Of a stretch of 64,000 nt of DNA, positions 1 through 12,479 are shown piece by piece (the first letter of the stretch is position 1; each line of letters opens with the position of its first letter). The stretch spans positions 2,486,959-2,550,958 of the forward strand of contig JAKSZT010054570.1 in the NCBI GenBank assembly GCA_026826555.1, in the 5' to 3' direction. Position numbers and translations under genes: made by a program. This DNA is from Tolypeutes matacus. Lineage: Eukaryota; Chordata; Mammalia; Cingulata; Chlamyphoridae. Under the pieces are notes generated by a model. That model was not told the DNA's origin, made no database searches, and saw nothing but the letters and a program-made list of their open reading frames with translations.

Positions 1-2025
1 TGCTCCCCTCAACCCCACCAAACCCACCCCTAAAGGAATGCCCTGTTTGTTGGGGGGAAGAGCTGGTTCTTTTGATCTCTGACCAAAGGGGAGGGACTGA
101 GGGGGAGGCACTGGGCTTCCCTCAGTCCCTGGTCTGGAGCTGGCTCCGGTGGTCTTTCTTGGCCCCCCTTGGGCTGCATGAAGGAAAGGACCATGAGGTC
201 CGCGATTCCTGTCATCCAGGGAGATCCTGGCTAACATGAGGCCTGGAGAGCCTGGCAGGAAAGGCTCTGCCAGGAGGAGGACTCGCCCGTCTATTTATTT
301 TTCCAGCCAAGCCCTAGCTTAGCCTCTGCGTTCAGCACGTGAGGAGCGGACATCCCAGCCGCTGCGTCCTCCTGTCAGCTGGAGCCAGAGTAGTAACCTT
401 TTGATTTAACTTTATTTGCCATAGCAGGAATAGCATCAAAAAGGGAACAATATGCCCTCGCCATCTGGCCCCAACCGCCGGAGGCGCCTGCGGCGGCCCC
501 GGGTTCTTGTGAGTGCAATCAGATTCCCACCAGCCTCACTAGACGGACGGGTGCCCCGCTTTTGTTTTTTTCGCAAATCACCCTTTTAAAATCCAGATGC
601 AGGCTACAGCCAGTGACTCCGAAAACCATAAATAATACAGCAGGCTTTGCTTGAGGAAGAAAAACAAAAAGGTGTATCTATCATTAGACTTAAAGAGCCG
701 GTATCAAGTTGAAGATAAAGTTTTTTTTTTTTTTTGCATGACCCTAAAGCAAGTGTGACAGGCATTAACCTATCAATATTAGTGAGTGATTTAAAATACC
801 AACCAACATTTGCCTGCAATAATTTCTGTTGTAAACGACTCCTTCTGGGCCCTCCTACCACATAATTCAGTGCTCATAAATCAGAATCCAGAGTGTGTTG
901 CTTCTATCTTGCCCTGGGCGATTCCTGAAGTCTTTTTTTTTTTTGAGGGTCTGGAATCCATTCACATTGTTGTATTCCCCCCCCCCACCAATGCTGCCAT
1001 CATCATATATGGGACATTAAAAGGGAACACATGTCTGCAAAACGGGATATGAACTCCACTGCCCGTGCTGCCTCTGCCGCCTTGTTCTCCTGACAGGAGG
1101 TATTGGGCTCAGTTTTTCATCACTTATTGCCGGAGAGTGAAGCTGGCTTTTGGTGGAGGGAATTCCATCTAGATCCCTTCGCGTTAGCCAACAGCGTTGG
1201 AAGTACCACACCAAGTTGGGGATTTTAGTTCAAATGAGACTGACAAGAGGCAGAGACATCAAATCTGAGGAGAGGTAAGGTGCTCGAAAGGGGTGGTTGG
1301 TGAGCCGGCAGTGATGCAAATTGGCAATGGAAAGTTCTAGATGTCACAGCCAGAACCAGCAGGCCTCTTCTGACCCACAGAGGAGGCTTGGGTACACAAA
1401 TGCAACCAAATAAAGTACTCACTTCAAGAAAGGTAATTTGTTTAGAGTTAGAAGATTTATTAGGGGAGCCCAAAGAGTGGGGAGGGGGTGTTGGGTAGGG
1501 ACAGAGACCCATCTGGTTTGTTGTGGCTCTTTTTTTATTAGAATAGAAAAAAAAAAAAAATCACTCTGTGGGTTCATATGTCTAAGGAGAGCTCAATTAA
1601 AGTTATTTGCTGGAGCTTAAAATATGCCTGCACCTGCTTCAGCGCCAGGCTCCCAGACCAATACACTGTCCCAGAAGGCAGAGCAGATGAGAGCTCCTCT
1701 TGAGGTGAATGGAAGAGCAGGACACAGTTTTTCACTTATAACTTTTGGATAGCCAGGAACCCAATCTACCACCATGGAAGAGGCTTCCTCACTTACCTGG
1801 AGACCAGAGCCTATGGCCTGGGCCTGCCAGCTACAGCTCTCACGCTCCCTCAGTGGATCAGAAGGGCTCTTCTCTTTCGAAAGCAGACTGGAAAGAATGG
1901 AGCCAGAAGAGAGAATGAAGTATATGAGACTGCATCATCTTCACCCAGTCACTCACCTCTCTGTGCGTCCACTCCCTTCTTGATAATAGGGAGATAATAA
2001 AATCCTTCTTAAAAGTCTGTAGTAA
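1..2025. other. Unique intronic sequence, no gene seen
   Basis: No recognisable repeat fills this stretch. It has a small CpG-dense patch around 470-502, T runs near 721-735 and 933-944, a C run near 979-987 and an A run near 1547-1560. The frames present are short and have no recognisable protein. Confidence 0.5.
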
Positions 2026-2260
2026 GAATAATAAATAACAATGGCAAACAGTTGTGGGGCATTTGCTTTGTACTAGGCATTGTACTAAGCCTGTCTTACA
2101 CATTATTTCATTGAATTGTTACTGCAACTCTAAGAAATAGGTAATGTTGTTATCCATATTTTACAGAGGAGGAAACTGATGCCAGGAGGGATTAATTTCC
2201 TTGCCCAAGGTTACTCAGCAACCCAGATCCATCTGACTTCTAAACCTGAGCTTTCAACTG
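2026..2260 (+). repeat. MIR SINE relic
   Basis: The segment has the typical MIR layout: a stretch like 'gtactaggcattgtactaag', then 'ttatccatattttacagagg', 'aggaaactga' and 'ttgcccaaggttac'. These are the conserved core and 3' part of mammalian-wide interspersed repeats. It is heavily diverged, as expected for an element older than the placental radiation. Confidence 0.8.
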
Positions 2261-2904
2261 CCCTGTCTCCAATGAGATTCATGGCTGAGAAAGAACTTCA
2301 AAATAATAAGATAGTAAAAGAGACTTACCATGCCCTGAAATATACTCTGGATGAGCAAGCATGTTCTTGTTAAATCTTTTTTTGCCATTTTACCACCTTG
2401 GTTCTCAGAGTAACTGCCCAGGATGTGTTCTCTACATATGTTGATACTGATTTTCCTATATACAGCCCTAAAACAGAGTCTAGACCTGGTGGAACTCAGA
2501 TGGGTCAGTCAACCCACACCCTTTCTCTCAGAAGCATGGTGAGACCACTGGAGACAAGAGTCTCTGCTGTCCATTTTCTGGAACAGGTGATTGATCTCAT
2601 CGCCTCCTTTTCTAAAAAGCTCACAGAATGCCGTGAGTTTCTTCCTTCCTGATTTCCAATATGTGCGCTGGAAACAGAGCCAGTTCTAGACACCAGAGGA
2701 GCAATTCACAGATGGGAGAGAAGGGGAATTTGTTTCAATGATTGATTTTGTTGTTAATCAGACCTGAACCTCAATCTTTTTAGACAATTCCTTACTCTCC
2801 AAGGTTTGACTTTGGGATGTCATAAGAGAATGAATCTCTAGGACAGGGAGACTTGAGAGAACAATGACCATTAATCTCCATTTGAAGGGGGACTTTTATA
2901 AATT
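2261..2904. other. Unique intronic sequence, nothing recognised
   Basis: There is no repeat signature, RNA gene or convincing coding frame. An 84-residue frame at 2398-2652 has no recognisable motif or splice context. Confidence 0.4.
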
Positions 2905-5040
2905 TTTTATTAACTTTTTTTTTTTTTAAAGAAGCTTTAGATTACATAAATGGTACATAGAAAATATAGGGGATTCCCATATGCCCTACCCACCTCCCAC
3001 ACTTTCCCCCATTAACAACATCCTTCATTAGTGTGGTACATTTGTTACAATTGAAGAACACATATCAAAGCATTGCTACTAACCATGGACTATAGTTTAC
3101 ATTATAGTTTACACTCTGACCTGCACAATTTTGTAGGTTATGACAAAATATATAATGGCCTGTATCCGTCATTGCAATGTCATGCAGGACAATTCCAATG
3201 TCCCGAAAATGCCCCCATACTACATCTATTCTTCCCTCTCCATCCCCTCAGAACCTCTGGTGGTCACTGCCTTTATATCAATGATAAAAGTCCCTCCATT
3301 GCTAGAATAATAATAATAAGTCTATAGTAGAATAATAGTAAGTCTACTTTAGTCCATTGTTCAAACCCCAATCTTGAGGATTTTGGGATGGTGATGCCCA
3401 CTCTGCTTCTAATTGAGAGGGAGCTTAGATGGATGGAACTATCTTGCTTGCAGTTGCAGACATTCTCTGTTCCTTGGGATGGGCATTGTCCACCATCATC
3501 TCCTTGTTAGTTGTCCTGGGTGAGTCTAGTGAACTGGAGAGTATTTGTTGCAACTCTGCTGAGATTTAGGGCTCAACTGGCACATGAACGGACCAAAGAT
3601 TTAGGTCCCTGGGAAATATTTTTAACAAGTATAGTGCTAATTATAGGCTCAAATAAAAGGGGCAGAAGAGCCATGTATAGGGAAACTATAAATGAGTCTA
3701 ACTCTGTTACACTGGGGAGCATAAATTCCAAAGTAAGGCCCACTGACAAGGTGCTGAATTCCTGAGCTTGTCTGCCCTGTTTATAGGGTCTGGATGTCTC
3801 TAGAGCCCTCAGGAGCCCTGCTACTTAAAGCACTGTTTACTGTGGCAGGCAATGAGATCCTGCTGAGACGTGCATAAGTGTAACCTCTGGAATGCCTCCC
3901 AACTCACTTTGAAATCTCGTAGCCATAAAAATTAATTTGCATTCACCATTTATCACTTTTGGTCAACATCTTTTTCCAGCTGCATTTCTAGTTGGTGCTT
4001 GGTAATAATCCCTTGGTGCCAGGGAGGCTCATCCCTGGGAGTCATGTTCCATGCTGAGGAGAAGGTAGTACGTTTATATGCTGAGCTTGGCTTAGAGAGA
4101 GGCCACAGTTGAGCAACAAGGAGGATTTCAGGAGGTAACTCTTAGGCATATATAATACTAGGCTAAGTTTCAGTTTCACAAGAAAAGGTGCATAAGTATA
4201 ATCATCAATATCAAGAGCCTGGCATAATGGTCTGTCTTTCTTCACTAGGCACTGCCCTTGTACTCTGGGGATTCTTGCTGTCCTATTAGAGAATATAGCA
4301 GAACTCCCCAGGATAGGAATTCAATATTCTTTCAGTTATTGTGTGGTTCTCCACGGAGACAACGCCCCATGAACACTTAAACATATTCATAGGCCTTAGA
4401 GGCATGCCCCATGTGCACCCCTCCCCATACATCCTCCATCTCTGACACCCCACTCCAGTGATCCGCCCCTGCCACAGTTGTGACCCTTCTGTGATCCAAA
4501 GTCTCTCCAAAAATGAAACCAACAAAATAACCAAATAAAATTAATGAGAAAATGAAATAATAACAATAGTTTTAAAAATAACAAATAAAATACAAAAAAA
4601 TTGAAACGATAAAAATATTTTTTAGACATTGTGTCTTTCATCACTGTAAGATCTGTTGTCTTGTATGTGCAGTGATATTTTCTTCTGTATATTCCCCCAA
4701 TGTCTTATTTTTTTCATTTTATCATCAAAGAAGCTTTAGAAAAGTCACATAGAAATTATAGGGGATTCCCATATACCCAATGTCCTCTGCCTTTTCTATA
4801 TTCTTCTATTTATAACATTTTACATGCAGATGGTACATTTGTACAATTGATGTACAAATATTAAAGCATTGCTACTAACCATGGTCAATGGTTTACATTT
4901 TGGTTTACATTTTGGACCATACACTTTTATAGGTTTTGACGAAATTTCAAGTGGCCTGTATCCATTATTACAAGAGCATGTAGAACAATTCTAATGCCCT
5001 AAAAATGCCTTATGTCCCATTTATTCTATTCTGTCCTTGA
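2905..5040 (-). mobile_element. L1-type 3' end/UTR block with an internal direct duplication
   Basis: A T-rich run at 2917-2930 marks a reverse-oriented poly(A). It is followed by sequence typical of L1 3' regions ('ggggattcccatat', 'tggtacatttgt', 'gcattgctactaaccatgg', 'ggcctgtatcc'). The same segment recurs in direct orientation at about 4729-5030. Between the copies lie about 1.4 kb of unfamiliar sequence and an A-rich zone at 4501-4620. I read it as a xenarthran L1-lineage 3' end, with the body on the minus strand. No intact reverse transcriptase frame is present. The exact subfamily cannot be named from sequence alone; an unrelated element flanked by the two copies is possible. Confidence 0.65.
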
Positions 5041-5164
5041 AGGGAACTTATTTTATCTTGTGATTCACTGAGATTCTTAAGTAGCTCTTAAGAGTCTTGA
5101 GAGCCCAGAAAAATTACCAACCATAGTCTATATTTTTGGGATCTTTTAAAGGTTTTTATCCTGA

Positions 5165-5402
5165 TATTTTTCATTAGACAGCTAATAATACATATTGTGT
5201 ATGCCAGCACTGTGTTAAGTACTTTACCTGGCTGTAATATTTAATCTTCACAGTAATACTCCCATGTGGGAAGTTCTATTATTATTGCTACACTTATTTT
5301 ACATATGAGTGTATTGAGGCTTACAGAGGTTAAAAAATGTTCCCAAGTTAGTGATGGAGCAGGAACTCAAAGCCAGGCAGTCTAACTCCAGAGGTGCAGT
5401 TT
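5165..5402 (+). repeat. MIR SINE relic
   Basis: The core 'gccagcactgtgttaagtac' is followed by 'cttattttacatatgagtg', 'ttgaggcttacagaggtta' and 'ggaactcaaagccaggcag'. Order and spacing match MIR. Confidence 0.8.
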
Positions 5403-5467
5403 CAACAACTACTCTTTGCTGCTTCTCCTAGAGATGGGTGAGGAGCCCAGTCATTAAATGCACCCCC

Positions 5468-5492
5468 AACACACACACACACACACACACAC
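5468..5492. repeat. (CA)n microsatellite
   Basis: About 12 CA units in uninterrupted order. Confidence 0.95.
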
Positions 5493-5499
5493 TCAGATA

Positions 5500-7190
5500 T
5501 ATCCCAATTCTCTACCCATGAAAGAGCTCTATTTTTCTCTGTCTTTACTTTTAAGGTTGAGCCACAGATTCCCAAGCCTCTAGTCTCTAGTCTCTATCCT
5601 TAGCAATGGTCTAATACATATAAATCATATGTTCCTTTCCAGCCTCCACCCAATGTCAGCTTTCTCCCAGCAACATCCAGTGTGTACCATTAATTGGAGA
5701 TTTGATTTCCCAAATACAGAGACCCATCTGTATAACTTGCATCATCATGGAAGATGAATTTCTGGATTACCCTCCTCCCCATCTCTTATAGCTGTAGCCA
5801 CCCTGGCCTATCCAGTATCACTTACCCTATCCACTATTGGTAATGGCACAAGATATTATACATATTCAAGGTTGGCGTCTGGGTAATCTGCTGAAATTCT
5901 TTGGAAAAAGATCTCTGGCCAACCATGTGTCAGGAAGGGCACCAAGGCTTATTGTAATTGTAGCTTTATTGTCTTGGACTTGAAAATAAAGAAATAAATT
6001 TCTTTATTGTCTTCTTATACATAACAACCAGCATGCTGACTATCAGGATTTGGAGAGGAAGGTCTGTGTGTAGCCTTTCTTTCAACTACTACTCCCTTTC
6101 TTTCTGCCTAGATAGACATTTCATTAATGTTGTTGTTTGATAAAGGTGGAGGTAAGGGCAGAGGCAAGAAAGTGATTTTCCTTAGGTCCTAGGGGTCCTG
6201 AGATAGATTTGGGGATAGGGTATGGTGGGAAGAGTATGGTGGGAAAGCAATATCCTACACCTCATTGGTGTACCCTCCTTCCTGTGTCTTCTTGGGGCCA
6301 GGAGCAGGTTTGAGTGACTTGGGTCAAATACACATGTTCTTATGTTGCCAATCCACTAATCAAAGTCTCTAGAAGCCTGTGTGGCTGCCTCCTTGTCTTG
6401 GAAAAGTCTTTCTGTTGCTAAGGTCTCAGGCCTTCTTCCTCTTTCAGAAGGAGCCAGCATGAGCTGGCTTGGGGTAGAATATATACCCTCATGGCTGGAT
6501 TGCTGGAAGCAACCCATGTTTAGCTTCTTCCTACTTGCATGTTTCAAACTATTCCCCATATGATCAGTAAGGAAGTTGCACCTCCTCAACATTTAGTTAT
6601 TCTTGAGCAAGTTGCTCCATATTCACGGATCATACTGGCCGACTACAGCCAGTACAATTGAGAGCAGGAAACGCTTTGCTAATGCTCCATCAGAGGAAAT
6701 CATGGCCATGAGTTCTTAGTCAGTAAGACTTCTTAAGGATTTCTCTCTGCTTCACTTGATTTGGTGTTTGCTGTGCTAGTAAATATTCTCCCCACATCCA
6801 CTCTGGGGCTCTGAAACCAGGCAAAGAGATCATGTACCAGTGAGTTTGTGGGTGAGATAGGGGAGGTGGTAGGTCCCCTTTGGCAAGGGTTCAAAGGACC
6901 TTTGGTGACCCTACCGTATAGCAGTTGTCTGTCCTGTTTTTTGTTGGAATGGTAGGCATCAAGCTATCAACTGTCAGTTCAAGTTGAGTAACATCTCTGC
7001 TTTTCTATCATCTCCCTGTTAAAAGTTGACAAATAGGATTCTCCCTGGGTGCATGCTAGGTTTGTTGCATTCACCTTTCACTTCATATACTATTTTTGGC
7101 AACTGAATTCTCAGTCTCCAAAGGAGTTAGCATTTCTATGCACATTGGAGCTATTCTCAGCCTTGTTCTTGTCCGTGAGCTAGATGAGAT
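5500..7190. other. Unique intronic sequence, no gene seen
   Basis: No repeat, RNA gene or protein similarity recognised. Frames of 60-78 residues overlap on both strands near 6356-6592 and look like chance frames. Confidence 0.4.
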
Positions 7191-7204
7191 CAAAAGCACA
7201 TAGG

Positions 7205-7390
7205 GGGAAGCGGCTGTGGCTCAATCAGTAGGGCTCCCGTTTACCATATGGGAGGCCCTGGGTTCGGTTCCCGGGGCCTCCTGGTGAAGGCAAGCCCGCC
7301 CGCACGGCGTGGTTAGCTGACCCAGCGAGCACAAGCAGCAAGGGGGGGATAAATGAATAAATAAATAAAATCTTAAAAAAAAAAAAAAAA
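7205..7390 (+). mobile_element. DAS-type tRNA-derived SINE, full length with target-site duplication
   Basis: It begins with gggaagcggctgtggctcaa, containing the pol III A box, and has the B box gggttcggttccc. A CG-containing body follows, then a taaataaataaa stretch and a poly(A) tail. The flanks repeat aaagcacatagg on both sides (about 7193-7204 and 7389-7400). The intact boxes and duplication make it a fairly young insertion. This family was described from armadillo and is the main pointer to Xenarthra. Confidence 0.93.
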
Positions 7391-7400
7391 AGCACATAGG

Positions 7401-10400
7401 ATCTACATATAAGCAGAGCAATCTAAGGCAAGATCTGTCAGTGAATGCTTTTAATGTTGCTTGACAAAATATGTGACACTAAATCTTCATAGACTGAATA
7501 AGTACTGTGAGTTCCAACAAAGTAAACCAAAGTAAACATTGCTCTTATGGGAAATAAAATTCCATGCGGTTAGGGGCAGAGCTGTGATTAATTCAGTGGC
7601 AATGAAAAGACCATGAAAACATAGTAAGGTTATTGACTCTGTCTGAGAAACAATTTGATATCAGCCATATATACACATATGATTTAATACCAAATGATGG
7701 GCAGTGGGAGAAGAACTGGTATTTCTCATCTTTATTGATAAATTAATGTACCAAGGCACTAGTTAGCATCACTCCATCAATTATTGATCCTGGCCTCACT
7801 ATAGAAACCAGTAAGGAAAACAGAGTGATAAAAGGCAATATTGCATAGATGAGGACCGAGTTTCTCTGAGTATCTGAGTGTGTGTGTGTTATGTGTGTAT
7901 ATGTATAGGCAACTCATTTTACCTCTACAACCATTGTCAACTAAACTGGAGCTTTCTCAGAGCTCCCTTGGACTGCAGCCTTGTCCAAAGTGCATGCTTT
8001 CATAATGTGCATTTTAACGTTAAATGATTTTTAATATTCTACATATGGTTTCATGGTTTTAAGTCTCCGCTCTGGGAATGAACAGGGCTGTGGTATTATG
8101 ATGAATAGTGGATTGTGTCCAGGACACCCACTTACTTCCCTACATATCAAACATGTGGCGCTCCCATTAAACATGGGACTGTCTCTAGGGATTATAGTTG
8201 TCCTATCTAATCCAGTCCTGTTTTGTTCCCTCGACCCGGATTGAGAAGGATACATTGTTCTCATACATTCTTCTTTTAATTAAATGCAGTAGATATGTCA
8301 CGTCCATGAAATATTCCAGGTCTGTTTTCACATCTGTGGCCATTTTCTCCTCCTCTATTTCCATTTGGCTTCTTGGAAAGAAAACCAACCTTAAATGTAT
8401 ACTTGGATTAATTGATTGGTTGTGTGCAATTTGCCAGGGCAGTTCAGATATGATCTTAATTTTCTGTTTCTAATTGTAACAAAATGTTCTTTGTCACTGC
8501 TCTTTGCAGACACTCACCAAAACCCTCATCATCCTTGTCTAATGATCGGTTTCAATACAGTATTCTAATTCAGTCCAAGCTCACTTCTGTCTCCACTCCT
8601 CCTAAGGGTTACAAGAGAACTTTTATGTGTGGGTCTATGCCAGTGCTGTGTGTGTTTTAACTTTTAATTGCTGGGGTGATTTGCTAATTGATCCTATTGA
8701 TACAAAGTACTGTCAGGAACCTTCTACGGGTGCTCCATCATCCGCAAGGAAACCTGATCTCTCGTAAAATTCTCCATTCAATTATAAATTTAAAATACTG
8801 GAGTAAACTCCTAGCAATTCACAAGAGGCTAAACTAGAGCCCCATTAGAAGGGTACTACAAGTAAACATTATTAATTATAAAAAATTGCCTAAATTAGAT
8901 TTTTTTCACACCTGCTTCTTGCTTAATTAGCTAGCAATCCACATATTCCGTTCAGATGAACTCTTACTATTTATTCAAGCATACTTGACATTAACATACT
9001 GTTTGATGTTTGATATCCTCAGTTTTAATTTAACCACATGACAACAAATAGTGTTTATGAAATACCAGTGAGCTGGAAAAATATCCTGTGTTGGAGTCGC
9101 ACATGGGAATGAATAGGGAATTTTTCTTTAGGAAGAGCTTGAAAGCAATGAGAAAACAAGACTCTTATTTTCTTTAATTTTCCTATGGTTTCACTCCTAT
9201 TCTCTATCATACCCCTCAAGAGGTCCTTGGAAGGTTCTTAAAAGACAGTGTCAAGGCTATGATGCAAAATATCCTTAATAACATTAACAATGGAAAAAGT
9301 ACTGCTCACATGTTGGCACTTGAGAGGGATCTTAGAGAACTACCCTATATTAAGGCACTGTGGCCATTCTCTAAGGATTAAAGAAGAAAGCGGGTACATG
9401 AAGGCCTTGCAGGTGAATGGGCTGTGTGCCATAGAAGAGAAAAATGAGAGCAGAGAGGCCAAAGTCTAGAAGTCTTGGCCTTTATTAGCAAGTCATTTTT
9501 CTTAAGTTTTGGCTAAGCCAAGATCATCAGGTGATTCCTTCCAGGGGAGACACGGAACCAAGAGTTTCACTGGTGTCACTTCTACACCTGAAATTCCAAA
9601 GTCATGACCTCAGAACAGGATATAAACCATAGAAAAGGACTAGACAACTTCAAAATAAACCTGCCAACAAAGGCTTTGGAATTGTTATTCTGAGACTCCC
9701 ATGTCTAACTGGATTTATTCCTTAAACTTTCCCCCTGCCCCTCCAAAAGAGCCACATGAAGGAGTTGTGTTTATGATTCCCGCCGGCCACGTTATAATGC
9801 AAGTCCCTTGCAGTCCAGTGATGCAACTCACCTCAGAAAATTCCCTGGGCCAAGAGACAAAAGAGAAAATTGTCTCCATAATGTATTGATTCGGGCTAAT
9901 GGCATAACTTGTTGTAGGGGATTTGGATTGATTGCCACTGGCTTGTCTCCAGTAAGACACCATTTTACATCTGACTCTGATCAATCTGTCTGTAAATCAT
10001 TTTTAACTTGGGTCCTGTAGATTTTGTGTTCACACCACGGAACTATGGCTTGGATTTGACATCATTATTCTTCGGTGGGCTGTCTTTGTTTAAGAGCCAC
10101 TTAAAAATTTTTGGCTGCTGGTGAATAGAGAAGCTTGTTAGTGGAGGAAAACATGTTGATGTCACACACTTGCAGGATTTTTTTTTGGGTCAGGCTGTGT
10201 GGATCCAAGAAAGTGTGTGGTGTTACCCGTGATAGATGAATGGCTCTAGGTTCAGAGGCTAGATTCAGATATGTCTGGATAATTGTTGGAAGCTGATCCG
10301 AAGGGGTTGCTCTCTCTTGGGACCCAGTATATTTACATTGGGGCCAATACTTCTTGCTTCTGGAGGGCCCTGTTACCCTGGGACTAGCTTGTTATCTGAG

Positions 10401-10513
10401 ACAGTCCGTTTGCAAGTGGGGTCCAGGGGAAACTAGAAGCATCAAATAGCTACCACCACCAACATACTGTGCTCATATTGCTTACAATATGAATCTTGTA
10501 AGCAGTGTCTCAA
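7401..10513. other. Unique intronic sequence, partly AT-rich
   Basis: The span has a short TG run near 7878-7890 and an AT-rich repeat-free part at 8640-9080. No gene, RNA or recognisable repeat was seen. Confidence 0.4.
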
Positions 10514-10571
10514 GGAAATGGATCTTGGATATGATTTGAAATGGAAATGGATCTTGGATATGAATTGAAAT
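10514..10571. repeat. 29-bp tandem duplication
   Basis: The unit starting ggaaatggatcttggatatga occurs twice, at 10514 and 10543, with one visible mismatch near its end (atttg versus aattg). Two copies only. Confidence 0.92.
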
Positions 10572-10929
10572 CAAGATTTGAGCTACCCTCTTGTTTCTTT
10601 GTTTTACCTTTTATGTATAGGAGCCCATAAAACATAAGATATGTGTTTGAATGGAGAAGAAAACAAATATGATTTGTATTTAGTTTCAGAATGAATGTTT
10701 TTTTCCCCACTATTATTATTTGTGTTTAAATTTAGCTACTCCAATGAGTTGGGCAGTGGGCAGTGGGGAGAAGGACATTCTAGAATTATGGCAAGCATGG
10801 TTTGGTTTATAAATTTGTTAAGGACAGTTTTGGAGTAATCTGCAAAAAGATAATTTAAAAAACGAGGAGGTATGTCCCTTTTGATTATTTGAAATGTTCC
10901 ATAAATAACAAATTATCAAATTCACTTTA

Positions 10930-11350
10930 ATTGCAACAGGGAAGTTGAAATCCTATTTTTTATGTTAAATTTCATTTATTTTTTAAACTGTCCACTGAGG
11001 AAAATTTCAAACATACATAAAAATAAGGAGAATGAGCTAATGAATACCCATGTGCAGTTATCACTCAATCTTATTTCACATATATCCCCAACTTTCTTTT
11101 TGAATTTTAATTGTAATTTTCTGCTATTTTCCTCTCTCATACTGTAATTTTCTGCTTCTTTTTCTTTTCTTTTTTATGTATCTGCAATGCAATATAATGG
11201 ATATGTATATTCTTTCTCATCATGTTCCATACATCTAATGAAATGAGTCTTATGTTAGATTAATATAGTTATTTACACACACACTTAACACTTTTATACA
11301 TATATGGATATATATTTATATTTTTACATCTATACACCAGTGGTATTATC
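10930..11350 (-). repeat. Probable ancient L1 3' end fragment
   Basis: The order 'atttcaaacatacataaaaa', 'aatacccatgtgcagttatc' and 'atatccccaac' recalls old L1M-type 3' ends in reverse orientation. An AT- and CA-rich zone follows at 11270-11330. Divergence is high, so the limits are rough. Confidence 0.5.
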
Positions 11351-12366
11351 CTCACACATAGTTGTAAGAATCCAAAACTGGGGAATAGAAAGATATGGGG
11401 AAGATACCATTAAGTGGATTTGATTACATATTAGAGTCTGACTTTCTGAAGAATCTACCAGTGACTCTTCACTGGTAGAAAGCTTCTGACAAACCCAACA
11501 TCTCCATCTCTTGGGAGACCTTTGGATGATCTAGAGAAGAAATGGTGTCAAAAAGTAAACGCTCTTTAATATGAAAAATATTTTTACTAGACCATTTCTT
11601 CTTTCACTAATTCATGTAGTATGTGAGGATCACCTACAGGTATCCCCCAGCAAAGCAGAAATTTTACAGTAAATGAACCTTCCCAGTGTATCCTTCTTGA
11701 CTGTTGATGTGACAATTCCCCCACAATTTTAATCCCACCTTTCTTTGTTTTCCAAGTACTGATGAATATTTATCCCGGCCATCTATTTACTCATTTGTAC
11801 GTGAAGTTTGTTTTCAAAGGTTGTGGTTTTACATTACCTCACATTTGCTGGAACAAAACCCAGGACTGACTGTTTCACAAGCTTGCTTTAGGAGTCTGTG
11901 CAGGCTTCTGGGAGGAGAGCCACAGCCAGCCCTAAGGCGGGGAATTGGTTCTTCTTTAAAAATAAATTGCCCATCTGATGATAGACTTTCCTTCACTTAG
12001 GGACTCAGATGACGCCATGGTATTGGGCACTCATACTGTTGGGCAAGTGCTGAATTAGCTTTGTCATGCTTGTGAGACCCCAGGGATGGAGGAAAAATGT
12101 GAGGGTGGATGCTGATATTCTCTGGATGCCAGCGAAGTTCTCCCCAGCCCTTATTTAGATACTGGAAGATCATTGCTCCAGGGTAGTAGATGGGCTCAAG
12201 GAACCAGGAATGACCAGTGGGCTAGGATTTGGATCATTTGTGTTTACTCTGCTTTCGGCTTGCCTTTGACTGCAAGCCTGAGCTGTTGGTTTCTCATCTG
12301 CAGAATGGAGTGATATTTCCTAATTCTTGTTCCTACTCTATAAGCACAAATACATACACACTCACA
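11351..12366. other. Unique intronic sequence, nothing recognised
   Basis: No repeat, RNA gene or coding sequence recognised. Confidence 0.4.
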
Positions 12367-12369
12367 TAC

Positions 12370-12472
12370 TTTTTTTCTTTTTTTTTTTTTTTTTAAGATT
12401 TTATTTCTCCATTCATTTATCCCCCCGCTGCTGCCTGCGCTCGCCGGGTCAGCCAACCACGCCGTGCAGGCT
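12370..12472 (-). mobile_element. DAS-type SINE, 5'-truncated
   Basis: On the + strand a long T run is followed by aagattttatttctccattc, the cccccgctgctgcctgcgctc stretch and cgccgggtcagccaaccacg, then the match stops at gcaggc. The tRNA-like head is missing. No clear target-site duplication was seen. Confidence 0.88.
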
Positions 12473-12479
12473 TTAATAA

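Noticed and set aside
2905..5040. Direct repeats flanking about 1.4 kb, considered as an LTR element
   Set aside because: The repeated blocks read as L1-type 3' sequence next to a poly(T) run. No primer-binding site, polypurine tract or TG...CA termini were seen.
5468..5492. CRISPR-like or other spaced repeat arrays
   Set aside because: All regularly repeated sequence is simple microsatellite, and the genome is mammalian.
7205..7280. tRNA gene candidate (A and B boxes)
   Set aside because: The boxes belong to a SINE head with a SINE body, poly(A) tail and target-site duplication. It is not a functional tRNA gene.
9841..9850. Further EBF-like words such as ttccctgggc
   Set aside because: The spacing between the CCC and GGG halves is one base, not two, so they do not fit TCCCNNGGGA.
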